Assembly (NCBI GenBank): GCA_003712165.1
Contig: RHLH01000001.1
Span: forward strand, 1,240,001 to 1,304,000
Source of the DNA: Phycisphaera sp.
Lineage (GTDB): Bacteria > Planctomycetota > Phycisphaerae > Phycisphaerales > UBA1924
Reading direction: 5' to 3'
DNA: 64,000 bases
Shown here: positions 25,019 through 32,380 of the stretch, piece after piece
Layout: each line of letters starts with the position of its first letter
Numbering within the stretch: position 1 is the first letter of the stretch
Program-made: the position numbers and the translations under genes
Notes under the pieces: generated by a model
Database searches by the model: none
What the model was told of the DNA's origin: nothing
The model's input: the letters and a program-made list of their open reading frames with translations, nothing else

Positions 25019-26617
25019 TCAACGCAGCGGTTCGTGCCTGAAGTGTCGAAGGCCCGTTAGCAAGCACGAAATGCCGCGGCTTTCACACAGCTTGAACGTA
25101 TCCTCGTCTCGTTTGGAGCCGCCCGGGTGCACGATCAGAGAGACTCCGGCGTCTGCAAGGATGGCCGGCCCGTCGTCAAACGGGAAGAACGCGTCGCTCA
25201 CCACGATCGCCCCCTTGGCGAGTTTGCCTGCTTTCTCGCACGCGATTCTGCAGGCGGTGAGCCGGTCCATCTGACCAGCGCCCGCGCCGAAGAGTCTGAC
25301 GCAACCCGGCCTCTCGGGATCAGAGCCGCCCAGCGCGACCGCGTTGCTCGCGAGGGCTTGGGTGAAGGACTCGATGTGATGTGCAGCGGTGCGCAGCTCT
25401 GCGCCGGGCTCCGGCCCCGCCGCGAGTTCCCACGCGGATGGATCATCCGAGAGCGTGTCGGGTGTCTGCACGATCGCGCCGCCTGGCAGAAGTCTGACTA
25501 GGCGATCCTGTTTCGCGACTGGTTCCGTCTTCAGGATGCGAAGGTTTTTCCATCGGTTCTGGAGAGCGCTGAGTGCGCCCTCGGTGTACCCGGGGGCTGC
25601 GAGCACCTCGAGGAAAACGCCCTCGGCGCATAGCCGCTCGGCTGCCTTCTCATCAACCTCTTTGTTCACAGCGAGGATGCCCCCGAACGCGGCGATAGGG
25701 TCGCCCGCGAACGCGCCGTCGATCGCTGTGAACGCGTCCCCTGCGGTCGCGGCTCCGCACGGGTTGGCGTGCTTGACAACCACCGAGGCGGCCTTGTCCG
25801 GAGCGAGCTCTCCGAGCGTGCAGACCATGGCCCAAGCGGCAGCGGCGTCGGCGATGTTGTTGTAACTCAGCTCTTTGCCGTGCAGTTGCTCGGCGTCGAG
25901 GATGCCGCCCTCGGCCCTGTCGGTGCGGTAGACCGCGGCGCTCTGGTGAGGGTTCTCGCCGTAACGCAGCGTCCGCTCACGCTTCAGGCTGATCCCGATC
26001 CGCTCTGGCATGTCCTGCTGATCAGCCGAGAGATACTCGGCGATCGTCATGTCATACGAAGCGGTCCTCGCGAAGGCCTTCGTTCCGAGCCTTCGGCGGA
26101 GCTCGATCGAGCACTCGCCCCGGTTGGCGTCCATATCTTCAAGCACGGTGCCGTAGTCGTTCGGGTCGGTGATAACCGTGACCGACTCGTGGTTTTTGGC
26201 GGCGGAGCGGATCATCGATGGACCGCCGATGTCGATCTGCTCGATGGCTTCTTCCCGGGTGACGCCCGGCTTTGCGATCGTCGACTCGAATGGGTACAGA
26301 TCGATGACGACGAGATCGATCGGCTCGATCTGGTGGTCGGTCATCTGTTGCTGATGATTGGGGTTGTCCCGTAGGCCGAGGAGCCCGCCATGGACCTTTG
26401 GGTGGAGCGTTTTCACCCTCCCATCGAGCATCTCGGGAAACTCTGTGATCTCTTCGATGGGCGTGACGGCGACGCCCGAGTCTGCAATCGCCCTGGCTGT
26501 CCCGCCAGTGGAGATGATGGTAAACCCTCGCTCCGCGATAGCGCGTGCGAAATCCACGATTCCATCTTTGTTGCTGACCGAGAGAAGCGCGAGGCGACGG
26601 GATTGGTGAGTGCTCAT
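25019..26617 (-). CDS. purH: Bifunctional AICAR formyltransferase / IMP cyclohydrolase
   Basis: PurH performs the last two steps of IMP synthesis. The N-terminal cyclohydrolase (about residues 1-200; LLSVSNKDGIVDFARAI, ISTGGTARAI, GRVKTLHPKVHGGLL, GGPSMIRSAAKNHESV) precedes the formyltransferase (LRYGENPHQSAAVYR, ELSYNNIADAAAAW, VVVKHANPCGAA, GEGAGAGQMDR-like FGAGAGQMDR, SDAFFPFDD). The 532-residue length is normal. The Lys-His pair of KHANPCG is the formyltransferase catalytic motif. No riboswitch or operator was recognised upstream. The gene downstream on the same strand is the HNH protein, 79 bases away. Confidence 0.96.
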   Translation of the reverse strand: MSTHQSRRLALLSVSNKDGIVDFARAIAERGFTIISTGGTARAIADSGVAVTPIEEITEFPEMLDGRVKTLHPKVHGGLLGLRDNPNHQQQMTDHQIEPIDLVVIDLYPFESTIAKPGVTREEAIEQIDIGGPSMIRSAAKNHESVTVITDPNDYGTVLEDMDANRGECSIELRRRLGTKAFARTASYDMTIAEYLSADQQDMPERIGISLKRERTLRYGENPHQSAAVYRTDRAEGGILDAEQLHGKELSYNNIADAAAAWAMVCTLGELAPDKAASVVVKHANPCGAATAGDAFTAIDGAFAGDPIAAFGGILAVNKEVDEKAAERLCAEGVFLEVLAAPGYTEGALSALQNRWKNLRILKTEPVAKQDRLVRLLPGGAIVQTPDTLSDDPSAWELAAGPEPGAELRTAAHHIESFTQALASNAVALGGSDPERPGCVRLFGAGAGQMDRLTACRIACEKAGKLAKGAIVVSDAFFPFDDGPAILADAGVSLIVHPGGSKRDEDTFKLCESRGISCLLTGLRHFRHEPLR

Positions 26618-26666
26618 GCTGCACGCTTGATAGGCGCGTCAGCGGTCGTCGTCATTCTGAAATGGA

Positions 26667-27794
26667 TCAGTCGGCGACAAACTTCGCAACCACGCCCTCG
26701 CGGCTTGTCAGGTAGATGTCGCCGTCCACGAAGGGATCCATCGTGATGCTGTGCACGTTGGAGAGGCTGATTTTGTCCAGGACGTTGCCGCGCTGGGGTT
26801 CTACGGCAACGAGGTACTTGCCATCGAATACCATAAGCCTCCCGTTGCGGAGCCCGATGACACGCCCGAACTGGTCTTCGCTCGTCCAGAGGACCTTGCC
26901 CGTGTCGGCGTCGAATGCGGTCAGGCCCGTGTCGGCGAGCGAGCAGTACACGACGCCCTCATGAAAGACGGGAGGCTCGGTGATCGGGCTCGGGGTCAGG
27001 TGCTTCCAGGCGAGTCGGGAGTCTTCGGCCCTGAACGCGTAGAGCGTCTGATCGAGACTCGCGACGAACATCTTGTCATCGCTGGAAGCAAGAGCCGCTC
27101 CGGGGCCCTTGAAGATATCGTTCTGACCGGTCTGTCTCTGGGTCTGGGTGTTGACGCACACAACCCGGCCCGTGGTAGTGACACCCCCGACGATGGGGCC
27201 CATCGCGACGAGGTCATGCTCGAAGGTGCCGGGCATGTCGTGGCCCCAGAGCTTGATGTCGGCGGGCATGTACGTGCCCATGACCTCGCCGGAGGCGGAG
27301 CCGGTGACGGCATCGGTGCCGAAGAGGATGAAATCGGTCGCTGCGAGCTTCTCGTAGGAGTTGCGCCGGACGAGTTCGCCCGTCTGTGCATCGAGCGAGA
27401 AGAGCTCCGACTCACTCGAAACGAAAACGGTGTTCTCGCGCCTATCCATGCCAGTGAACTTGGTGAGGTCGCCTGCGGGCTTGTTGGTCCAGATGGTGGA
27501 GCCGACCTGATCGTCGATCGCGGTGATCGTGCCCCCGGTCTCCTGGAAGACGACAAGGTCGCCGTGAGGCTCGGCCCTGAGCGGTCCCTCACCGATCAGC
27601 AAGACCGGGAACGCGTTCCAATCCCAGCGGTAGCCGAGCTTGCGCCAATCGGAATGAACGATCGGGAGACGATCGCCACGCTCGTCGGCGGTCAGGCCCT
27701 TGGGTTTGGCACAGCCGGTGGCGGCAGTCGAGATGACCAGGCCTGCGAGTGCGATTGAGCAGGCCGAGAGAGCTGGGAGTCTGGTTGAACGCAT
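26667..27794 (-). CDS. PQQ-binding-like beta-propeller lipoprotein
   Basis: A 375-residue lipoprotein with the lipobox TAATGC after a hydrophobic signal (LSACSIALAGLVISTAATGC). The mature part repeats the PQQ-propeller blade pattern 'v.a.d..tG...W': GTITAIDDQVGSTIWTNKPA, LFSLDAQTGELVRRN, RVVCVNTQTQRQTG, LYAFRAEDSRLAWKH, LTAFDADTGKVLWTSE, LVAVEPQRGNVLDKI. It resembles BamB-like and generic planctomycete propellers; no catalytic residues are evident. ATG 27794 has AGAGGTG upstream. Candidate for an envelope scaffold or BamB-like part, but this is not proven. Confidence 0.85.
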   Translation of the reverse strand: MRSTRLPALSACSIALAGLVISTAATGCAKPKGLTADERGDRLPIVHSDWRKLGYRWDWNAFPVLLIGEGPLRAEPHGDLVVFQETGGTITAIDDQVGSTIWTNKPAGDLTKFTGMDRRENTVFVSSESELFSLDAQTGELVRRNSYEKLAATDFILFGTDAVTGSASGEVMGTYMPADIKLWGHDMPGTFEHDLVAMGPIVGGVTTTGRVVCVNTQTQRQTGQNDIFKGPGAALASSDDKMFVASLDQTLYAFRAEDSRLAWKHLTPSPITEPPVFHEGVVYCSLADTGLTAFDADTGKVLWTSEDQFGRVIGLRNGRLMVFDGKYLVAVEPQRGNVLDKISLSNVHSITMDPFVDGDIYLTSREGVVAKFVAD

Positions 27795-27953
27795 CAAGGG
27801 CACCTCTGGTCGTGTCATGGTTCGAGTGTCGGATCCGCCACGCCGCTGCCAACGGGCGTAGGCTGATCCTATGCGGCCTGTGGGCCGGGAGGGGGAGTAT
27901 CGAGCAGGCTCGCCCAGCGGTCAAGCAGGGCTCTGACAGGAGAGAATGTGGGG

Positions 27954-28580
27954 ATGTTCACAGGGCTCGTCCAGAGAACAGGTGAGATCGTCCAACTCCG
28001 ACCCGCTGAGGCGGGCGGCGTCAGGCTCACCGTCCGCTCACGCGCGTTCGATCTGACGCCTTCGCCGGGCGATTCGATCTGTGTCTCGGGCTGCTGTTTG
28101 ACCCTCGTGGGCGAGGCGAGATCGACGGGTGAGCAGATCGAGATGGACTTTGATGTCATCGAGGAATCTCTCGCAAAGACGAAGCTGGGTGGTTTGGCTG
28201 AGGGCTCGCGGGTCAATCTCGAGACGAGTTGCACCCCGGCCACGCTGCTCGGCGGGCACGTGGTACAGGGGCACGTCGAGGGCGTGGGCGAGGTCGTCCG
28301 AATCGAATCCGGCGAGAGCTACGAGGTAACGATCAGACCTCCCGAAAAGCTGATGCCATGCATCACACCCAAGGGCTCGATCACGCTCGACGGCATCAGC
28401 CTCACGATCGCGGGTGTGGATGTTTCCGGCGGAACGTTCCATGTTGCGCTCATCCCGACCACGCTCGGCGAAACCACGATCGGTGATGCCAAGGTCGGCG
28501 AGGGCATGAACATCGAGACCGATATCATGGCGCGCACCGTTGTGCATTACCTCCAGAACTACTCGCCCGGGGGCAGCTGA
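27954..28580 (+). CDS. ribE: Riboflavin synthase, alpha subunit
   Basis: Converts two molecules of 6,7-dimethyl-8-ribityllumazine to riboflavin. The 208-residue protein has the two tandem lumazine-binding domains: MFTGLVQRTGEIVQL with VCVSGCCLTLV-like ICVSGCCLTLV (domain 1, residues about 1-95) and GGHVVQGHVEGVGEVV with ITLDGISLTIAGVD and IPTTLGETTIGD (domain 2). The C-terminal IETDIMARTVVHYL is canonical. The start ATG 27954 is preceded by AGGAGAG, about 9 bases away. The ruvC gene follows after 3 bases, so they are one operon. No FMN riboswitch was recognised in the short upstream gap. Confidence 0.95.
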   Translation: MFTGLVQRTGEIVQLRPAEAGGVRLTVRSRAFDLTPSPGDSICVSGCCLTLVGEARSTGEQIEMDFDVIEESLAKTKLGGLAEGSRVNLETSCTPATLLGGHVVQGHVEGVGEVVRIESGESYEVTIRPPEKLMPCITPKGSITLDGISLTIAGVDVSGGTFHVALIPTTLGETTIGDAKVGEGMNIETDIMARTVVHYLQNYSPGGS

Positions 28581-28583
28581 GCC

Positions 28584-29108
28584 GTGCGCGTGCTGGGTAT
28601 CGATCCCGGTCTCCGGTTGACAGGCTTCGGCTGCGTCGATGGCCCTGCCCAGGCGATGTCGCCGCCCAGCTTTGTTGACGCGGGTGTGATCAGGCTTGTG
28701 TCGAGTGGATCGCCCACACCGAGTGTGCAGTCGAGGCTCGTCGAGCTCGAGCGAGACCTGGCCGAGATCATCGAACGAAACGATCCCGACCTGATCGCGG
28801 TCGAGGCGTTGTTCACTCACAAAGAGCACCCGTTCACGGCGGTCCTCATGGCGCACGCGAGGGGTGTGATCCTGCTCGTCTCGCAGCGGGCGGGCAAGGA
28901 GATCGTCGAGCTCCCGCCAGCCGACGTGAAACGCGCGGTGACCGGCTCTGGTCGCGCGACGAAAGAGCAGATGCAGGCGTCGGCGACGAGGCTCCTGGGG
29001 CTTGCCGAACCACCCAAGCCAGCCGATATCGCCGATGCCCTGTGCATCGCGATCGCGGCCAGGCAGCGCGCGATGCTCGCGGCGGGCCTGGGCGACAGCG
29101 GGGCATAA
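28584..29108 (+). CDS. ruvC: Crossover junction endodeoxyribonuclease RuvC
   Basis: RuvC resolves Holliday junctions. The 174-residue protein starts VRVLGIDPGLRLTGFG with catalytic Asp7, has Glu74 in IAVEALFTHKEHPFTA, and ends with KPADIADALCIAIA holding the remaining acidic pair; the internal PPADVKRAVTGSGRATKEQ is also a family motif. The start codon is GTG, only 3 bases after the ribE stop, suggesting coupling. ruvA and ruvB are not in the window. Confidence 0.94.
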   Translation: MRVLGIDPGLRLTGFGCVDGPAQAMSPPSFVDAGVIRLVSSGSPTPSVQSRLVELERDLAEIIERNDPDLIAVEALFTHKEHPFTAVLMAHARGVILLVSQRAGKEIVELPPADVKRAVTGSGRATKEQMQASATRLLGLAEPPKPADIADALCIAIAARQRAMLAAGLGDSGA

Positions 29109-29117
29109 GATCGTCCG

Positions 29118-30578
29118 ATGAGCACCGATACCACCAAGAGCGAGGCCCGTGCGCAGGTCCTGATCGTCGAGGATGAGGAATCCCATGCCGACGTGATGTC
29201 CGACGCCCTGCGCAAACCCGGGCATGTCTGCACGATCGTCAACGGGGTCGAGGCAGCGATCGAAGAGCTTAAGGGCGGTGTGTTCGACGTGGTCGTCACC
29301 GACCTGCGGATGCCCACCTCGGCCGGTGCTGAGTTCGAGGGTGAGAAGGTGGTCCCCGATGGGGCCAACGCAGGTCTCATCGTGCTGCGAGCCGCCGCGA
29401 AGCTGCAGCCAACGATCGAAACGATCATGGTGACCGCCCACGGCGATGTCCCGACCGCCAGGAGCGCGTTCAAAGAAGGTGCGTACGACTTCATCGAGAA
29501 GCCCCTGGATCTCGAGGTGTTCCGGAACCTTGTCGGCCGCGCGGCCCAGACGGTGCTCCTGCGACACCAGAACAGTGAGCTGAAAGACGAACTCGAGCTT
29601 GCCGGCTTCGAGGGATTGATCGCCGTCAGCGAGCCCATGCGGAAGGTCCTCCAGATGGTCCGAACCGTTGCGGCGAGCGATATCCCGGTGCTTATCACTG
29701 GCGAGAGCGGGACGGGCAAGGAGCTGATCGCGCGTGCAGTGCACCGCAACAGCAAGCGCAGCGCCGGGCGGTACGTCACGTTCAACTGCGCGGGCCAGAG
29801 CGAGAGCCTGCTTGAGGACCAGCTCTTCGGGCACGTCAAGGGCGCGTACACGGGGGCGGAGAAAGAGCGCGAGGGCGTGTTCGAGTACGCGTCGGGCGGC
29901 ACGCTCTTCCTCGACGAGATCGGTGATATGCCCGTCGCGATGCAGCCCAAGCTCCTGCGTGTGCTCGAATCGGGCGAGGTGATCAGACTCGGCGCAAACG
30001 AAGCCAAGCACGTCGATGTTCGGTTTGTCAGCGCAACCAACCGAGATCTCAACGAGCTCGTCAAGACGGGAGATTTCCGGGAGGACCTCTTCTTCCGTGT
30101 CAACGCGGCGAAAATCCACCTGCCCCCGCTGCGCGAAAGGCGAGAGGACATCCCGCCGCTCGTGGTTCATGGTGTCAAGAAGTTCGCTGATGACCTGCTG
30201 CAGGGCGAACCCGAGCCCACGGTCAGTGACGCGGCGATGCTCAGGCTCACCTCGTATGCCTGGCCCGGCAACGTGCGCCAGTTGCTCAACGCGGTCCAGA
30301 ACATGGTGGTGACCGGTATCGGATCGCGCGAGGAAGGCCAGCCGATCGTTCTCGGAGTGGATCATCTGCCGCCGGAGATCCGAGAAGCCGAAACCGCTGA
30401 TCTCGATGATTCGGGTACAGGGGGCTCGCTCGCTGGGACGAGCCTGGATCAGCTTGAGAAGAGGGCCATCCGAGAGACGCTCAGGCTCACGGCGGGCAAC
30501 CGGGAACAGGCGGCCAAGCTGCTCGGTATAGGTGAGCGGACGCTTTACCGGAAGCTCAAGGAATACGGCCTCAGGTAG
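29118..30578 (+). CDS. Sigma-54-dependent response regulator (NtrC/AtoC type)
   Basis: A 486-residue transcription activator. Receiver (residues about 13-130) has the phospho-Asp in VVVTDLRMP with VEDEE acidic pair and YDFIEKP lysine. The AAA+ domain (about 160-390) has Walker A GESGTGKE, Walker B TLFLDEIGDMP, the sigma-54-contacting loop as GAYTGA (Tyr instead of the usual Phe of GAFTGA), and DVRFVSATN. The C-terminus is a Fis-type helix-turn-helix (NREQAAKLLGIGERTLYRKLKEYGL). The receiver contains an unusual insert (PTSAGAEFEGEKVVPDGANAG). No sensor kinase is adjacent. It probably drives sigma-54 promoters elsewhere. Confidence 0.92.
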   Translation: MSTDTTKSEARAQVLIVEDEESHADVMSDALRKPGHVCTIVNGVEAAIEELKGGVFDVVVTDLRMPTSAGAEFEGEKVVPDGANAGLIVLRAAAKLQPTIETIMVTAHGDVPTARSAFKEGAYDFIEKPLDLEVFRNLVGRAAQTVLLRHQNSELKDELELAGFEGLIAVSEPMRKVLQMVRTVAASDIPVLITGESGTGKELIARAVHRNSKRSAGRYVTFNCAGQSESLLEDQLFGHVKGAYTGAEKEREGVFEYASGGTLFLDEIGDMPVAMQPKLLRVLESGEVIRLGANEAKHVDVRFVSATNRDLNELVKTGDFREDLFFRVNAAKIHLPPLRERREDIPPLVVHGVKKFADDLLQGEPEPTVSDAAMLRLTSYAWPGNVRQLLNAVQNMVVTGIGSREEGQPIVLGVDHLPPEIREAETADLDDSGTGGSLAGTSLDQLEKRAIRETLRLTAGNREQAAKLLGIGERTLYRKLKEYGLR

Positions 30579-30646
30579 CCGTCCCCAAGATCGGGCCCTC
30601 GGATCGAAAAATGACCGCCGAGGTATGAAATCCGGCCGTTGCAATG

Positions 30647-30663
30647 TTGAGAATGAGTCTCAA
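30647..30663. promoter_or_regulatory. Fur-box-like inverted repeat upstream of the dockerin gene
   Basis: TTGAGA-ATGAG-TCTCAA: a perfect 6-bp inverted repeat with a 5-base spacer, 76 bases before the dockerin-protein start. The sequence closely resembles Fur operators (TGAGAATNATTCTCA-type). TTGCAA at 30639-30644 is a possible -35 that would overlap it, with a weak -10 at 30661. The next genes would then be repressed in iron-replete cells. Confidence 0.55.
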
Positions 30664-30738
30664 TAGCAGTAGAGTTCTCGGTCAGGCGGGAAACTGTCCC
30701 GTCAGGCAGGAATGACGATCCGAAACGGAGAACACCAG

Positions 30739-31512
30739 ATGCCGACCCTGTCCCGATTCGTCTTTGCTACTGCCCTCTTGATGATTGCGACTCCCGCATC
30801 TGCACAGAACTTTGTCACCCCGAGTGATGGCTACGGCTGGACGCGTGGTGACGCGAACTCCTCTTACTTTGCCTGGGACGATTTCACGACTGGTAACGGG
30901 CCGAACTCGCCCGATATCGACGCGTTCCCGAACCCTCTCCCGGCGGGTTGGGCTGAGCCAGCCGTGACTGAAACGACCGGCACTGCTTTCGTGACGAGCA
31001 CGGGCAATCTGTACTCATTTGGTGCGACACCGCTCGAGTTCGAAGTGGTTGTGCCGGGCGAGCCGGTTGCTGGCGGCACGATGACCGTTCTGCTGCAGAC
31101 CAACACGCAGGGGCGAGAAATCGATCCCGCAACGATCGTGTGCGATGGCGCTGCACCTGTTGAAGTTGTCGAACTCAACAGGGTATTCCTCGGCCCCGAC
31201 GGCATCGGTGGTGGCTCGCTCGTTGAGACGCTCTGGCGCTTCGAGGTGCCGGCCGACGGCACTGCTGTGATGACTTTCGCCGCTGACGGTGAGTCGCTGA
31301 GCCTCGATAAGATATCTGTTGACACGTTCTCCGAAGAGAGCAGCGATTGCATCGCTGATGTCAACGGTGACGGTGCACTCACGCCGACCGACTTTACCGC
31401 TTGGATCAACGCGTACAACAACGCCGGCGCCGGCTGCGATCAGAACGGCGACGGCGCTTGCACGCCGACCGATTTCACCGCCTGGATTACCAACTACAAC
31501 AACGGGTGCTGA
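30739..31512 (+). CDS. Secreted protein with C-terminal dockerin repeats
   Basis: A 257-residue exported protein. The signal peptide is [17 protein letters not shown] with cleavage before QNFVTPS. Residues about 20-190 form an unrecognised beta-rich domain ([49 protein letters not shown]). The C-terminus has two type I dockerin-like calcium repeats, [20 protein letters not shown] and [20 protein letters not shown], joined by a short linker with flanking Cys. The frame could start at 30712, but GGAG upstream of 30739 and the signal peptide favour 30739. A Fur-box-like palindrome lies upstream. A pseudopilin gene starts 6 bases downstream. Confidence 0.85.
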   Translation: MPTLSRFVFATALLMIATPASAQNFVTPSDGYGWTRGDANSSYFAWDDFTTGNGPNSPDIDAFPNPLPAGWAEPAVTETTGTAFVTSTGNLYSFGATPLEFEVVVPGEPVAGGTMTVLLQTNTQGREIDPATIVCDGAAPVEVVELNRVFLGPDGIGGGSLVETLWRFEVPADGTAVMTFAADGESLSLDKISVDTFSEESSDCIADVNGDGALTPTDFTAWINAYNNAGAGCDQNGDGACTPTDFTAWITNYNNGC

Positions 31513-31517
31513 TCACG

Positions 31518-32378
31518 ATGATGAAGCCTCGCAGATACAACGCGTTCACGCTGATCGAGCTCTTGGTGGTGATCGCGATCATCGCGCTGCTCATCGGGAT
31601 CCTGCTCCCGGCGCTGGGCAAGGCGAGAGAGCAGGCACGCAAGTGCGTCGAACTCGCGGCGAGCCGAACGCTGACGCAGGCCCTGCATATGAAGGCCGAT
31701 GACGAGGATGACCAACTCATGCGGGGCGGGTACACGTCGGCCGAGGCTGCGAATCTTGAGGTCCTGAACGAGTTCGGGACTCCGATTGAGTTCACCGAGG
31801 TTAAGAAGCGTTACCCGTATCACCTCGGCAGCTACTTCGACTACGTCTGGGCGGGTACGACGCACGTCAACGCCCGTGCAGCTTTGCTGAAACAGAGGCA
31901 GGAGGTCATGCAGGACGCAACCTTTGGCGATGCGTTCGAGAGCTGGGCTTACCAGGTCAGCGTGTTTCCCTCGTTTGGCTACAACGGCGTCTACGTCGGA
32001 GGAACCACGAACACAACGAACGCTCTCTCGTCAGTGTGGGACAAGGGGCGGTACACCCGTCGCTTGGGTGATGCGTTGATGCCAAGCGAGTTGATCGCGT
32101 TCAGTTCCGCTGCGGGTTTCGACCCGTTCTCGGGTGATGTGTACGAGGGCTACTTCATTGTGTCGCCGCCCCCGCTGAACGTTGACTGGAACGAAAACAC
32201 GCGTCCGGATGTGTGGAAGAACTCCGATCCTCGCTACGGCGGCAAAGCCGTGGTCGCGATGCTCGACGGACACGTCGAGATGCGGGCCGCCGAGGAACTC
32301 AAGGATCGCAGGATATGGTCCGACTACGCGAGGCGTCGCAACGATGCCGAGTGGGATCCGGCAGCGGCTGCTCGATAA
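31518..32378 (+). CDS. Pseudopilin (type II secretion G / planctomycete H-X9-DG type)
   Basis: A 286-residue protein with a type IV pilin-like N-terminus: a short basic leader (MMKPRRYNA), then [24 protein letters not shown] with Glu at +5, the prepilin-peptidase signature. After the helix, KAREQARKC and a large globular domain. Near the C-terminus, [21 protein letters not shown] is the planctomycete 'DGHV' motif of H-X9-DG proteins. It should be exported, cleaved and anchored in the membrane. It directly follows the dockerin gene (6-base gap) and may be delivered with it. A cleavage enzyme is not in this window. Confidence 0.9.
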   Translation: MMKPRRYNAFTLIELLVVIAIIALLIGILLPALGKAREQARKCVELAASRTLTQALHMKADDEDDQLMRGGYTSAEAANLEVLNEFGTPIEFTEVKKRYPYHLGSYFDYVWAGTTHVNARAALLKQRQEVMQDATFGDAFESWAYQVSVFPSFGYNGVYVGGTTNTTNALSSVWDKGRYTRRLGDALMPSELIAFSSAAGFDPFSGDVYEGYFIVSPPPLNVDWNENTRPDVWKNSDPRYGGKAVVAMLDGHVEMRAAEELKDRRIWSDYARRRNDAEWDPAAAAR

Positions 32379-32380
32379 AG

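Noticed and set aside
28038..30644. 868-residue open frame on the minus strand across ribE, ruvC and the sigma-54 activator
   Set aside because: It opposes three genes with clear domains, is rich in Arg/His/Asp as expected of an antisense shadow in GC-rich DNA, and matches no family.
30620..30650. Possible sigma-54 promoter before the dockerin gene
   Set aside because: TTGCA is present but the required upstream GG element is not at the right distance.
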